Positions 14,181 to 28,900 of a DNA stretch of 64,000 nucleotides are shown here, in pieces; positions within the stretch are counted from its first letter, which is position 1, and each line of letters starts with the position of its first letter. The stretch lies in assembly GCA_006937955.1 (NCBI GenBank), contig SSNP01000251.1, positions 381,301 through 445,300 of the forward strand. Direction: 5' to 3'. The DNA comes from Pachypanchax playfairii. Lineage: Eukaryota > Chordata > Actinopteri > Cyprinodontiformes > Aplocheilidae. The translations under genes and the position numbers were made by a program. The notes under the pieces are model-generated. The model was not told the DNA's origin, ran no database searches, and was given only the letters and a program-made list of their open reading frames with translations.

Positions 14181-16917
14181 AGCTGTGATCATATTTATTC
14201 ATAAAAAGTGAATTCCAGTTGTTGAACATCTTCTAACCACAGAGATCGTATAATAATTCCTGACAAATCACATGGTTTAAGTCAAGATAGTCAGTGTTTA
14301 TTCAGCCCTGCCCTCTCACTTTGTGGTAAATTAATGTCTTCTTTGCAGTTACAAGTGTACACAGTTCTTGGAAGAAGTAATCAGGCACTGGATGTGTAGT
14401 TTCCTTGTATACCTCGTTTAAAAAATGTTGACTAATGGCCAGAATATTAGCTCTAATCATAATATTAGTTTGTGGCCAGAAGGCATCAGAAATGAAGAGT
14501 GAATAAAAATCTAACATTTCCACTTCTGTAGTTGAGGTGAGGTCACATGCATCATCATGAGGAATAAGGGAGGTTTTCCTGCCTGTAAGCGTTAGCTAGG
14601 CTTCCTCAGAAAATTCTGAATGTGAGAAAAAAACGGCCTCTCAGGTTCCCTAATAAAGTTTCACATTAATCACGCAGAATAGTGCTGAAGAGGAAATGTG
14701 CTATGAAACTTATCCTTCAGTAAGAAGAGTCTTTTCTTTGGTGATGCTCTATTCTGCTTGTCTGCAGCTGCATCGTGTTGTAAACAGTTTGATTACATCT
14801 GTAACTCAAAGCAGCTGTTTGTTTGTTTTTTTTTCTAAAACAACCTGGAATGTGTTTTTTTTCTGGTTACATTTTCATTTTATTCTCATAAAATATTCCA
14901 TAAAGTTTGTGTTGCTGTGCATGTGACTTTTTTAAAATGAAAAGTTTTGATGTTAATAAATAGTTTTTGAAATACCGCATTCCTGTTTTGCCTGAATTAC
15001 AGTAAATAACACAAAAAAAACATTGTTTTAGTGATTGTGTTCCTGTTTCTTTCCCAAAATTGTATCCATCAACATACATAATAACTAGATGTCTAAAGTG
15101 AAATCATATCCCACCTCTTCTTCCACAGACAATCCTGCTGTTTTTAAGCATCAAATAACTAATTACAATGAAAAAATATATATTAGAACTTGCAGCAGCA
15201 AGAAAAAAACTGAATCAACAACTGAAAAAATTACAAGGTTTATTTAGTTTTTTGCTAAATGTTTCACTTGTTGACATGAGGGGTCAAGTCATATGTTTCC
15301 TTACAGTTTTAACTTCCACATTATGAGGCGACCTGTAATTATTCTATAGTTTCACAATTTAATCCCGCTGTGGCTGATTTATCAGTTGAAAAGCTTCTTT
15401 TCAAAGTGCTCTACCTCTTTAACAGTTTTAGTATTTTCCTGCTGGAGAATCCTGTTTTCTGTCCTCAGTGGATGATATTTGTATTACAGGTGACAAGTGC
15501 AAATATTAGTAAATTATTATATACAGTAATTAAAGGATGAAATGGAATATAACGTTATTTTATTCCTATAAATAGTTGATTTGTACGTTTTCTGTCTATC
15601 CTGTGTGAGATGGTTGACACGAGACATCTTATTTTTGTTTGAATAAATTTACTTCCAGTTTTAAATCATTGAGTAGTTACGAGTGGACAGAAAGCAACAA
15701 CTGATTTGATCCAAATCCTCCCAGTAAACAATTAATTACTACAAAAAAAAACCAAACTGTTAACCCTCAGTAGGATTTGTACTTCGCCACCTTTTAATTT
15801 CATGATCCTTTTTTAGCATCTCATACATAGAAAGGGGAACCTTCATAGAAACAAACCACTCTAATAAATGTACCACCATTGATATATATATATTTATTTT
15901 TAATTGTTTGTTTTGAACCAAATAGAAAACAAATTTGTAGAGACGGGTTGAGGGGTTTCATGCATACTAGGGAGGTTCACAAAGCATAAGATGACTAAGA
16001 GATAATACATTGTTCCATATGTAGGTAAAACCAGGTGGCACATTTACGGTCATCAGCCTGTTTTCTGAATGATCCCCGAACTTCGGTAATCTCACATGTA
16101 GCCTGTGTCTCCATCACGCTGGCGTTATGGAGCAGAATCATGAGTTTAATATTATTTACTGTTGGAACAAGAGGCTCATTTGCTGTGTGGATAAAGTAGG
16201 CAAGAGGTAACTGAAGCTGCTAATGGATATTAAAACATTAACAGGTTTTTTTAGCATCTCAGGCGAGAAAAGCTGAGAGAGTGCCAGAACGAGTACGGTT
16301 ATAAAAAAGTTTTGAGATAAGCCGTCAGAGGGCAGGTGGGTCTGCAGCACCAATACGCCCCGTTTTGTGCTTGTTATCATGAAACAGGGAGAAACGAAAC
16401 AAAATATACAAAATATAAAAGGCTGACATTAATGGTGTGCAAGATTCCTTTGTCCTTCTCTAATATCAATAAAATACCAACATCATTATCATTATTATCA
16501 CCACAGTTTTTTTTTTTAAATAACAAAACAATAAAAACTTAGAAAACCAAAATATTTTCTTTTTAAGACTTAACAGAGAACAAAAAGCTGCAAAACTGGG
16601 CTGACTGAGTCTAGGTGCACAGAGAGGACCACAACACCAAACTCAGTACAAAGTCTTTTCACTTCAACTTTAAGTTCAGTCTCTTTTTAAGTTCATTAAT
16701 CCTTCAGTTCCTTCCTCATGAATCCTTGTTCTCTTAAGCCCATTTCGATTGACCGTTCGTGCTGTCCAGCAGACTTAAATGTTGGCACAACGTCTCCGCA
16801 ACTTTCATCATGGCATTGCGAGGGTCACAGAAACGTTGAGAGAACATTCCGCGGTCCTCACGTCTGTGCATCTGCATTTCTGTCTTCCACCAGCTCCTCC
16901 CTCACGCTCAGATGAGA
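14181..16917. other. Convergent 3'UTRs of degs2 and evl
   Basis: No coding sequence is supported. Possible degs2 poly(A) signals (AATAAA) are at 14502-14507, 14652-14657 and 14955-14960. Possible evl signals on the minus strand (TTTATT on +) are at 15239-15244 and 15891-15896. I cannot choose between them. The sequence is AT-rich with scattered homopolymers. Confidence 0.55.
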
Positions 16918-19900
16918 TTAGGATGTGCTGATCCTGCCGATTTCGTGTCTAATGGCTGCAAGAAAAGAAAGAAGTAGAAAAAACTGCTTCCATTCACACT
17001 AACTCAACCATATGAAGGCCGAGTCCTAATATCTGTTGTAAGTAAACAAAGATGGAACATGTTACTCTACTGGTTACAACAATAAAAGCATTGTATTCCT
17101 TACCGTTAATGATTTCATCTTTCACTTTGTGCAACTCGCGTACAACTTCGTCCAGAATTTCCTAACCAGCAACGAACAAACAAGATCTGATTGTAAGTTA
17201 AAAATACAGACGTAGTTAGAAGACAATATAGTCTTGTTTGGTCAGGTGATAAAAATGAAGTAAAACCTGTTTCATCCTGTCGAATTCTGTGTCCGCTTCA
17301 CTGGTGCTGCCAATCGGTCTCACTCTGAAACAAATAGTTCAGTTTTAAAGAAGCATAACAATGCAAGTTTACTTTTGTCCGTTTCACCTAATTAACTTCT
17401 TCTTATGTGCTACAGATTTGTGCATCAACTGGAAGTTACAAAGATTAGAGGTCGACAACTGTTTTATTTTGAAACTCTCTTTGCAGACCTGGACACCAGG
17501 GAGGACTTTTCTGCAGAGTTGGATCGTTCCCATGGCTTCTTCACAGCATCTAGCAAAAAATAACAATAAATTGGGTACAACTCCAACTCCAAAATGTAAA
17601 AACAAACAGAAAACAATGATTTGCAAATCTCACAAACATGTTTTATTCCTAATTGTACATAAATAATGTCATTATTAGCTATTTACCTGTTGAATTCTGT
17701 TGTCCAGCCCGGCCACTTGAATCATCCTGTAAAACAAACAACATTGAAATTATCAGCATATTTTAAATTTCTCAAACCTCGACAAAATATTTCTAAAAAG
17801 AAAAAAATTTCTCTGAAAATTAGGAGACATTTTAACATGTTTACATAATACGTAAAAGTAGACTCATAAACAAACATGACAGGCTCTTAATAAACACACT
17901 CAAACTCTTCTCTGATTAAAGATGGCAGACTCACTTCATCAGGTTTCTCTGAAGCTTTTCGTCTAAGAGAAAAAAAACAGAATTTAATTAAGATCTGAAT
18001 TAGATAAAAATAGAAGACCTTACTTTCTTTTTAAACATTAACTACATGTAAATCAGAACCAAGAAGAAAATATATAAATAAAAATAAAAGCTTCTCAATT
18101 ATGAATTTGTTTGGTAAAGATCTGCGGATGTTTTACCTGCGAGCTAATAAGGCATTCATCTCCTGCATCAGTCCCTCCCCACCACCGCCGCTGCCACCAC
18201 TCGACCGGTTGGAGTCACTTTTACCACCAGATCCAGGGGGGCTGCTCTCATCCTGGAGAAGACAATTGGAAATGGGTTTGACCTTTGACCCGAGAGGGTT
18301 TCTATGTGACACAACAAGAAGAGCTGGATTTAAATAAAGCAGCTCACCCTGTGAACCTTGCGTAGTTTGGCTCCAGCCAGCGCAGCGGCCAGTCCTGAGG
18401 GTTGGTGTTGGACTCCAGGTGGGCCCCCGGGAGGCCCTCCACCAGTGGGCAATGGAGGGGGCATGGGTGGAGGTACCGCCATTGGAGGGGGTGGTCCGGG
18501 TGGTGGTGGTGGAGCTGGAGGACCAGCCATGGGTGCTGGAGCTGCAGCTGGAGGAGGAGCCACAGAGAGCATAGATGGGTGACCTGCGGAGACAGGACCG
18601 CCTGCGACGGGCCAAATCACAGCTCTGTTATTGGGTAATTGGGCTGATGTTCACTCCTTGGAAGATCTTTTATAAGATCAAACACCTAACACATATATAA
18701 GACCTCCTGTTTCTCTCTCCACCGGGCGGATTGAGAGTTGTTTGTATAGATTAGTTTATCTGTTTTGGACTTAATAAAATGGTAAAATGTAAAAATCTGT
18801 TTCAGATTCTTTTATTTTGTATTTTTTAACATTAACAAATGTAAAATATTTTCCACTAGAAGCCTTTAATAGATGCCTATCCATTAGTGGAAGAGGTTTT
18901 TCTTCTGATTTTGTCAAGCTGCCTGTTATAAGACTCGTGTACCATCTCAATACTTTTAATTTAATTGATCCAAAGTTTCAGTAACTCCCTCTTTATTGAA
19001 CAAATTCATGTATTTGCCCTCTAAATAATAATATTTATCCCTGAATTTTCAGATCTTTTGAATCTATTAAAATAGTTACATTTATCAAAGTGATTAATCT
19101 TTGTTAACTTTATTATTTATATTCTGTATGTCGATCAGATCATCAGCATGTTACTTTCATGACTGAAGCATTTCACAACCTGTTGGACTAAAATGGAACA
19201 TTAACGTAGGCTTGTTTTACAAGCAAAGGGATTTCTGGGCTTTGTGGGATTAAGACTTACAAAGAACTTTATATTTATTGTCTAAGATGATTACACAGTC
19301 CTCTGCGTCTCACCTTGCCTGTTTGACAGAAGGAGAGAGATTAAGCTGAGGGTGTGTTCATATTTATTGCAGCTGACACTTTTATTTCTTTCATGTTATC
19401 TAACAGTGAAGGTGTGGCGCATGTGTGAGAACACTAATACACTCCCATGCACAAACTCAACACAAACACACACACTGAACTTATCTAACGTCCCTCTGCT
19501 GAGAGACTACCTCCTCCTCTCCTCCTCATACTTACTGCTGCTGGCCATGGGGGCCTGCTGGGGAACAGGGGAGGGGGTCTTCTTGGGAGAGCCCCCGTCA
19601 GACATGGCAGTGTAAGAGGGGGGCGAGGATGAGGATGAGGATGAAGTGGTGGTGGGGGTCTGGGCCTGCTGGTGGTACGCCTGCTGCTGCTGCTGTTGTT
19701 GATGATGCTGCTGAGGGAGGAAGGTGATTGGATTGGTGGATAGGTTCTGAGGCTGGTGGCTTGGGGCGGGGCCTGGGACTGTCTGACCTATCAGAGGAGG
19801 CAGGGGGATGGCCTCGCAGTACTGCGGGGTAAGTGGAAGATGATGAGAATGAGGAGAGTAGGTGTCATCTGGCTGGCCGTTGGAGTGAGGGTGGGGGTAC

Positions 19901-22900
19901 TGATGAGGGCCCGTCACAGCGCTAGGATCAAGAGGAGGGGGCTTCATCCTAGTGCTTACAGGGGGGAGAGGGTGGGCTACTGGGAGGACTGGCTGAGGGG
20001 GCAAACCTTGCTTTACAGGCACTGCCATCATTACTGGAGGGGATGAGGATGGGGGGCACTGGGGGTACATTTGATGCATGTGAGAGGCAGACCAGGTGCC
20101 GTGTTTAGGGGGGAGCATGATGTCTTGTTGCTGCTGCTGAAGGTGGCGTGCTGCTGAGGGAGGAGACAGGGGAATCTGACGGACCTGTCGGCCCTGAGTG
20201 TTCACACCTGTCTGGACGGGGGAAAAGGCTGAAGCAAGCGAGGTGGAGAGCTGGGAGGAGAGCTGGGCCTTGTCCCTGGCAGCCCCCACCTCTTTCTCCT
20301 GAGCGGGAGACATAGAGGTGGTGGAAGGAGGGGAGGAGGAGGAGGCCACGCGGACGTAGGAGGGTGGCAATGTGTTAGCTCTGAACTGTCTGTACTCAGG
20401 AGGAGTGTCTGGGTGGGTGGGTGGGTTGGACACTTTATATTGGAGAGTGGAAACGACTGTGACGGGCAGAGAGAGGAAGACAGAGAAGAGGAAGAGGAGA
20501 TGCAGACGAAGGAGGGTAACAAACAAAGGAAAACAGAAAAGAGAAAAACGTGAGAAGAATGAAAAGCAACTGAATAATTCAAGCAAATAACGATGAGAAA
20601 AAATCAGGAGCAGTCCCAAAAAACAGAAGCCAACAGCAAATAAAGAATTGAACATATCATAAAAAAGAATAAGCAGCAGAATGCAACATGACTGAGCCAT
20701 GACCAGAAAGCATGTGGCATTTCCCCCCAACGGTAGCTGGAAGAAAGAGATGGCGGTAGAGCATGTTGCAGGAACAATGGGACGCCGATATTACCAGCAA
20801 CATCAGGGACAAGGGAGGATGTTTAAGTCTGTGTGTGTCTTTAAAGATCAGACTTGAACATTTATATATGTGCAAAATAAATAAATAAAAAAGCAGAAAT
20901 ACTGACTTGGAAAAACTAAAACAAACCACAGCAGGGAAACCTGTTGAACTGAGGAATTTCTGGTATTCATTAATGATGAGGTCACCTGTTTGCTTTGGAA
21001 ATGTAAAGAGTGTCTGACCTACAAACGTTAACTGGCCTGGTTGGATAAACGAAAAAAAAATAAAGCAGAGCAAATGTGAGTTTCCTCCTGTCGTGAGTGT
21101 TTATTATCAATAGATTATTATTTTTAATTAAATACTTTGTTTGGGATGTTTGGATAGTTAGGGTCATGTGACATGCGGTCATCATTTTATCTTGGTCTTT
21201 AAAGCAGAGAGTGTGTGTGTGTGTCAGGGAGAGTGACTGTTTATATAGCGGGGTGTGGGCGTGTTTGTTTGAACCTCACCTGATCCCGACGTCCGCCGCT
21301 CCCTCTCCTTGTGCGCCTGCATCTGATGTTGCTCCATCATCCTATCAAGCGCAAGGATGTCACTACTCTGAATAAATTCAGCCTAATGTGAAGTTTTACA
21401 CTCTCTTCTGTGGTAAATGATCATCAGTACTGAAGTTAATAATTTAAACTGGGTTTTTATGATATTTAGAAACAGTCAATCAGGTTTTGGTGATAAAAAT
21501 ATACCAACAATAAAAACTTTCCAGGGTCTGAAAACCCTCTTTTAAATATATATTTATATTTTCCTGCTGCATATATCCACACTGACTCCATTAACTTTTT
21601 TTTTTTTCTGGTTTAATAAGTTCAAGCACTAGTTTATTGACGTCTTCTTGCTTCATCATACCTCCTCTGTCCTTCACTTTCTTCTGAAGAAGGCCCATTT
21701 TGGCGCTGAACTAGTGGACCTGAAAGATGCAAAGAATAAAATGAAAACAACTTTATAAAATGAATCGATCTGCAGCAGAAGTGTGTTAACAATAAACAAC
21801 GCTTTTATTTAAACATTTTTTCCACACACTGTGTGAACCTGAAAGAAACTGAAAAAGAAAAGTCGGGATTATAATAAAAGTCTGATGTTAAGCTGTGAAA
21901 AGAGAAGTTGCATAAACAGCTGGCATCATGTGAGGTTCTGTGACTCTGGCCTGGAGTGACTGTGAGCAGTTTGTACAGCAGTTTATTCAGCGTGTTGCCG
22001 ACCACAGGAATTTCAGCTGTAAACTGAATCCTCCAAAAGGCTCAAATCAACTGAAAAGATGGAAAATATCAAGGAAACATCTAAGATTCAACAAAAACAG
22101 GCTCTTTGTTACACAAACGCACATCAGTCAGGAGCGGTTTTTAAAAGAATTATCATTTATCACCAAACTTTACACGTCAACCCGACCTCAACCCGACAGC
22201 TCAGGCCAGATCAAACGTTTGTTTTTGCTTTTTATTAGCATTTAATACTAAATTTGATCAAACTTGGATATGTGATGCTTTTAGTAGCAGTAGAACTGAA
22301 GTATTTGTTTCTATGACTGAAATGCAGATAATACAACTTTTATAAACAAGCAACTGTTTTGAACTTTTTACAGATTTGAAGGCGTCTTCCATTCCTCGAT
22401 TCCTGACACTCTCTACAATCTTTTCTCAGTTCTTGGTAATTATCTGCTCTACACATTTTATTTAGTAAATAACCAACAGTAAAAGACACTGAGGGGAGAA
22501 ACTGTTTCTACTAGCTGATAACAGGATCTCAGTCATTCTAACGCCATTTAACTCTTCAGCTCCTGTTAATGATTAAGATGTGAAACCCGTGTTGTGTTGA
22601 ATAGCATTTATGACTGTGTCTGTTTCTACGGCACGCACGATGCTCATGACACAGGCTGTTGCCATGGTGATGGAAACCCAGGAGACGACAGAGCCTGATC
22701 AGACTTGTAAGCATTTTACTGAAGCCCCGGAGACCAGGATGTGTGTTTGTGTGGATCCTCCTGAAACACACCCAGGAATCCATGACTACAGAAAAAAAAC
22801 CAGATTCTAAAAAGTTGCTTTCCTAAATTGTGTTATTATTATTTTGTATTTTCCTCATAACCATCTGGCTGACAGTTCAGTGTTACTGTTCCCAGAAGAG

Positions 22901-25900
22901 AAGTTCAGAGATGACAACAACAAAATTATTGATGCCAAATTAAAGGTTTTTAAATTCCTCTTCCTCCTTTCTGTCATACAAAAGACTCTGTTTACTCTAA
23001 AACTCATTCGTTATAACGGGGTTTATGATGTACTGACAGCAGTGCGGACTGTGTCACTAATTCAAATAAATCTTTAAAAAGCTCTAAAAATATTGTCTTA
23101 CAAGTAAATCTCTTGCAGTCACGTCTTTTTCAAGGGCGCAGCTGATCCAAAACATAACAAGACGAGTGTGAGGTCATGTCATGGATAAGCTGGATAAAAA
23201 TAGAAATACATCCTGTGAATCTTCATGTCTTTATGCAAAATATCTATAAGAAAGATATTAGAGAAGATTCAAAAGGAATAAAAACCAACAAGAGACAACT
23301 GATTTCACATTAAACAAAAAAGTGGAATATTTTATAAAAATTTACACATAATAAAAAAATTAAAGGGAATAAACACGCAAAACAGAAATAACTGAAAATA
23401 CATAACTAATAGTTCCTGATAAATAATGTAAATAATGAGGAACTGGCTGCTTTCTTCTGCTGAACTGACTATTAAATATATTTCTCTACAACATAACACT
23501 TACTGAGGATGATGAGGGTTGAAGAGACGTGTCTGAAATCACCTGGTGAGATCTCAGGAGTCAGCATATTGAATCTAATTCAGCTTAAATCAATCAGAAC
23601 TACCAGTGTATCGACACGTTCAAGAGACACTTCCAATAGAGGTTCAAATGCATCAAATAACACGAATCCTCCCCCGTGAACATGTAGGGCTACGACATCA
23701 AGGCTCCATGAGAGATATTTTAGCAGCCAGCGGGGGTCACAAGGATGGGATGGAATGACACTGCAGTTAAACACTCAGATATTTTCACACACACACTCTG
23801 AGCATATAAGTAGTTTGTAACCAGAGATGCTCAGAAGCTATTTAGTAAAGAGTTTGAGTAAGATGAGCTTCAAATACAGTGCGTGATTTCTAATGAATTT
23901 ATTTACTCAATACAATTATAAATCTGTTATTTTACCTAAATGCACATTTCCTGCTTTAATGTATAGTTATATATACTGAGCCATTAGAAATTCTAACATA
24001 ACTATAAAAATAAAAACATTTAATTAAAAAATTTGATTTATTTACATAAAAAAGAAGCAAGCGAGTGTCTTGTTGTTGGGCTGTAATGCACATCAGTAAC
24101 CAGCAGGGTGCAGTAGAGTGCAGTTTTGTTGTTATTACACTTCAATGGGTTTAAACTCTGCAGTGTTGTTAAAATGTGAATGTTTAGCTGTTCAGATGAT
24201 CTGCAGACCCTCTTTTTATCATTTTATCTCAGGAAAATATTTATATTTATTGTTCAGGAAATAGAAATAAATTAAAAGCTATCTGTCATTCTTTAAAAAC
24301 AGATTTAGATTGATCAGAAATGGCAACATTAGCACCAATTATCATTTAAAAAAAAAACATTTTTATGACTCAAACATTTAGAAATTAAATCATCAATTCA
24401 AACTTTAACACCTGTTATTGGAGATATAAAAGGTAGACAGTCATCTCCTCCATGTATCATGAGTTTTTACCTCCACTGTCAGGTGAGCTGAGGACGTTGA
24501 GAGCGAACAGCATGGCGTTGGAGAAGGTGGTGGCCTCTTCCTTACTGGCAAAGTTCAGCCCATAGACCTGCCGAGCGTCACGCCATTGATGGAAAGTCGG
24601 GGTGGCCTGGTTGTACTTCAGGCCTTTTACTATGGAGTAGTTGATCACTACCTTTAAAAGGAGAATGTAAATCATCTGAATGCTTCTTTAATCAAACAGC
24701 TGTTGCAACTTGATGTTCTTTACCAGCTGCAGCAGAAGAAGAATTTAATTCAAGAGCTAATAGCAAAATATGGAGGTTTCATGAAACAATTGTATGAAAG
24801 TTCTCAGGTAAAATCTGGATTTAATTGTTATTTATTAAATTATTTTCCAAAAACAGTTCGTCCCTGTCTCTTCCTTTCTTTGCACGTCTCACCTGCTGGT
24901 CCTGCAGTTTGACGCCCACCACTCTGAAGGTGTTGTTGGCAGTGTTGTGGTAGATGTTAATGCGACTGAAGCCCTGCTGCCCCGGTTTGATGGGCACCCA
25001 CTTCTTGCTGGCGTCGTCGTAGACCATGACAGAGGCCCGCGCCTGGCAGATACTCTGCTCACTGGTAGAAGAAAAAGGCCACAAAAAAAACATAGATTTC
25101 AGGGTAAATTCATTCAGAGTTTGTGATATTTTTCTTGGCACAGAGCTGAAACGTGATACTCAGGTCCTCTGTTTGGATTATTGTATCTGGAACCAGTGAA
25201 AGTCTGCTTCAAAATCCAGCTGTTCCATCAGAAAAACAGCAAGAAGGTCTGACAGAGGTCCACAGCTGTAAACACTCTTGATAACGTTCTAATAAATAGA
25301 AGTCACTTTGCAGCTACCACTTTAAAAACAACCCGCTGCTGCTGGAAGAATCTGTTGGATAATGATTATAAAGTTACTATTTTTAAAATCTGTAATCAGG
25401 ATCTCAGTCTAAAGCGCAACCCTGGAAAATCCCAGTTTATATTGTGGTCTTCACTGTGGTGCAGCAGCATAAAGAAATGTGTAGAGGCATCAGCACAGCA
25501 GGGCGTGTGTGTGTGTGTGTGCGCGAGCGCGGGATAATGACACAGTCAGATAAAAATACAAGTGTTTGATCAGAAAGCGTGTCGCCAGCTGGAGAATCAT
25601 TTAGTGAAAACTCACTTTGGTGACTCAACAGATGCAAAAGCTCGAGTTTACAAAGATTTGCTCAAACATTTGAATGTATGAAAACACATCGGGTTTTAAA
25701 GAGATGATGGATGGTTTACTTGATACGTGTTTTGATCAAGTGATCAAACAGAAAAGGAAGTAAAAATCCTGAAACATCTTTACAAAACAAACATTTATGA
25801 ATATGCAGCGCAGGTTAGCTGCAAGAAACATTCTAGACATGTGAAAAAGAGGATTTATGTTGTAGCTATTGTCCCAAAATCCATGAGGACATGAGCCAAA

Positions 25901-28900
25901 CTGAAAGGGCATCATGTGACGCTTTTACCTGAATGTGCTGATCTGCAGGAGTACGACAGCATGACACCTGAGACCCCCCACGTTCACTCTCAGGCTACTT
26001 TTCCCCTACCTGCCATTATCTACTCTCCCCTTTCCTCACAGCCTCATGTAAGTCATCAGTAAGGAAGACGCCATGAAGCAAAAACCTAATAATAAAGCTC
26101 TGATGGTTTTAAAGCTACAAAACAATCAACTCTTTATAAAATAATCAGTTTCACACTCAACAGCTGGATACAGATGATTGTTTTTATAAAGAAAATCTGA
26201 TTTAAACTAAAAGCCCGTAACATTGTCCTCAAATGAGAGGCCTTTAATTTCTGTTTGACAGATGGATTTTAACACAGTTGCTGTCAAAATATTTATCACT
26301 CCCTGCATAACAACTGCTGGCAAGTAGAACAGAAACATTACGATCATGTGACGTCTAATTTTACTGCAAGTAGGAGGAAAAACATGAGCTTGCGTGAAAA
26401 TGTTCACCATCAAGGGACAAACAAGGATTCAAATCAGACAAATTCATCCAAGACGACATAAATATCAACTTCCTGTAAACACATATTTAATCCTGCTTTA
26501 AATCATGTCTGACGCGACCGCCTTTTCAGCCCAAATTTCACATGAATTAAGCGGTTTTTTTCGGGGAACTTAATTATCAGCACAATAAGACTTTAATTTG
26601 AAATTCTTTCTGCTGCAGAACCTCCAGGGGGAAATACTAAACAATGTGGGATAGCTGCAGACTTTATGTTTCCTGCTTCTCTAAATGAGTTTAACAGAGT
26701 CTCTAATCACACAACATGCACGTCTCTCCACTTCAGAGACCTGACGGACCACCAGAGTCTCACTGGGAATACAGAGAGAGAGAGAAGAAGGGAGGTGGTT
26801 GCATCTCTTCTTACAAAAACAGACCTTTATTTCTGGAGCAGTTTGGGCCAGAGGGCTGGAAGGCCCCCCGAGCGCAGCGATGATGATCAGGGTTTCAGTT
26901 CTCCCAAAGAAATTCTAAATAAACTTCGTTTGGAACAAAATTCTGTTGCTCAGATTTGAAATGTAAATGAAAAAAAAAAAAAAGAGGAATGAAAGTTAAT
27001 AAGATCTCAGCAGCTTTAGTAAAAATAGAAGTGATCTTGTGTTGGAATAAATCAAGGAAGCAGCAGCAGGGATTTTCTGCTGTGATTGCTGAATAGATTA
27101 GATCTGCAAATCTAATGTGGAACCAAAGTTCTAGATTCAAACAGGGAAAAGAAGAAAACGCACAAACAGGCAGATGAGAGACGCCTAAAAAAAAAGTTGC
27201 CACATAGATTTAAAGAAAGTAAGAAAGAACCAGAGTGATTAGATTAAAACAAAAACACAGTGACATCTTATTTGTGATGAAAGACGAGCAGATGGTGCTT
27301 CATAATCTGGAAAAGGTCACTGAAAACTCAAATCAGTGGCATTAAAATAATGTGATGAATCAAGCTGATGTGCTAAGCTGCTGATGTCACAAGATGAACT
27401 TCATCAGTTTATGGTCATAATGTTATGGCTTAAAAAATCAAGGAGAAATGAAAACTACAGCCACTTTCTGTTTACTAGCTAGTTGCTAACTGTGTTTTTC
27501 TGCATTTTGTGCAACGTTCACCTGCTATAAAAACAAAAACTGCTAAAATATGAAGCCTAAACAACAACAAACATTGTTACTGGATACAATGAATTCTATG
27601 GTGCATTCAAGACAACTGATGTTGAAGTTCTAAACAGAAACTGCGTCTTTTAAAGATCAAAGATGTTTGTTAAAATAAAAATAGATAAAAAAAAAAAACA
27701 CCTGAAGACAGAAAGTAACTGACGCTACAAGAGAGTTGATGTTTTGTTTAAAAGAAAATATAAATCTTGGAGAAACTATTCTGTTGTAACACACATGATA
27801 ACATCTTTTCTTCCTGAACACGAGCAGAACTCAAGAAATTAATTCAAAATTTAAATTTTCAAAATAAAACACCCTTGCCGACCGCCATTTCACATCACGA
27901 CCAATAAGACAGTATAAAGTATAAAACCAAAATAACCCACAACTCTTCAACCCTCGGAAAGTTTAAATCAGCTGATGTTTTGTATTTTTTTCTAGTTTGG
28001 ATTATTAAAGATGCATAATAGTTTCCCAACTACCAGCTTGTGAATCAGGACATAAACACTATTCTAAATGCAATGTGAAGGTCTGCAGGCCAAATAAGTT
28101 CCATTAAATATAATTATATGCATGTTGAGTTGTGTGTTAGTGCAGTGTTTATGTTGGTTTTTGTTGAGTAGGCAGATTTTTATTCTGTGGAAGTGGAATA
28201 ATATTCACCTAAAACGCAACCTGGAAGGAAAAAATGAAGACCAGAGAGAAAAAGAGGAGCAGAGAGGATATGAAGGCTTCTGCTGCTCTGAGCACTTCCT
28301 CATGTCAAATAAGCCTCAGAGGCGAGAGCTGGAAAAAAAGAAGGCCACATTCCCCGGCTTTTGAATTAAGTAAAGCACTTCCCTGCACACATGGCTGGAC
28401 ATATGTGCCGTCTCCGTCGCAGCCTCCTCCTCCAGTGCAAATCCCTGATGTACACGGTTCGTGTGTCAAGAACAGATCAGTCCATTAGCAGGAGTCTCAG
28501 CGCCTGAAGTCAAGCGTTTAAAAAGATGGAAGTTTTATGTTGCTGCATCATCTTTATGATCTGATACCTGGATGTTGTGTATTTTAGCCTGACGGCGTGT
28601 TTCCTGCAGGAAGGAGGGGAGACGGTTGCACGAGGCGACCTCATGGGTATCAGCTGTTATTACTGGGGAAATTGTTTCATCCCACTGGAACAAATTCAAA
28701 AGGAACGACATCCTTTAGAGCACCAATTCATGATCAAAACAAATATATAAATGACCAACATCATCAGCTGTCTGTCTGTTTACTAATTTTCCTCTTAACA
28801 AGACAGAATGAATAAAAACTCATCTGGTGTTTTATCCTTCGGCCTGTTTATTAAAAACTAAACGCTAATAAAAATAATTACACAGGAATTCAGCATAATC

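Noticed and set aside
17325..17488. Exon for the mammalian EVL-I insert
   Set aside because: The short intron has no stop-free segment with suitable splice sites and phase, so the insert seems absent.
19756..20046. + strand open frame of 96 residues
   Set aside because: It is the antisense shadow of the evl cassette exon.
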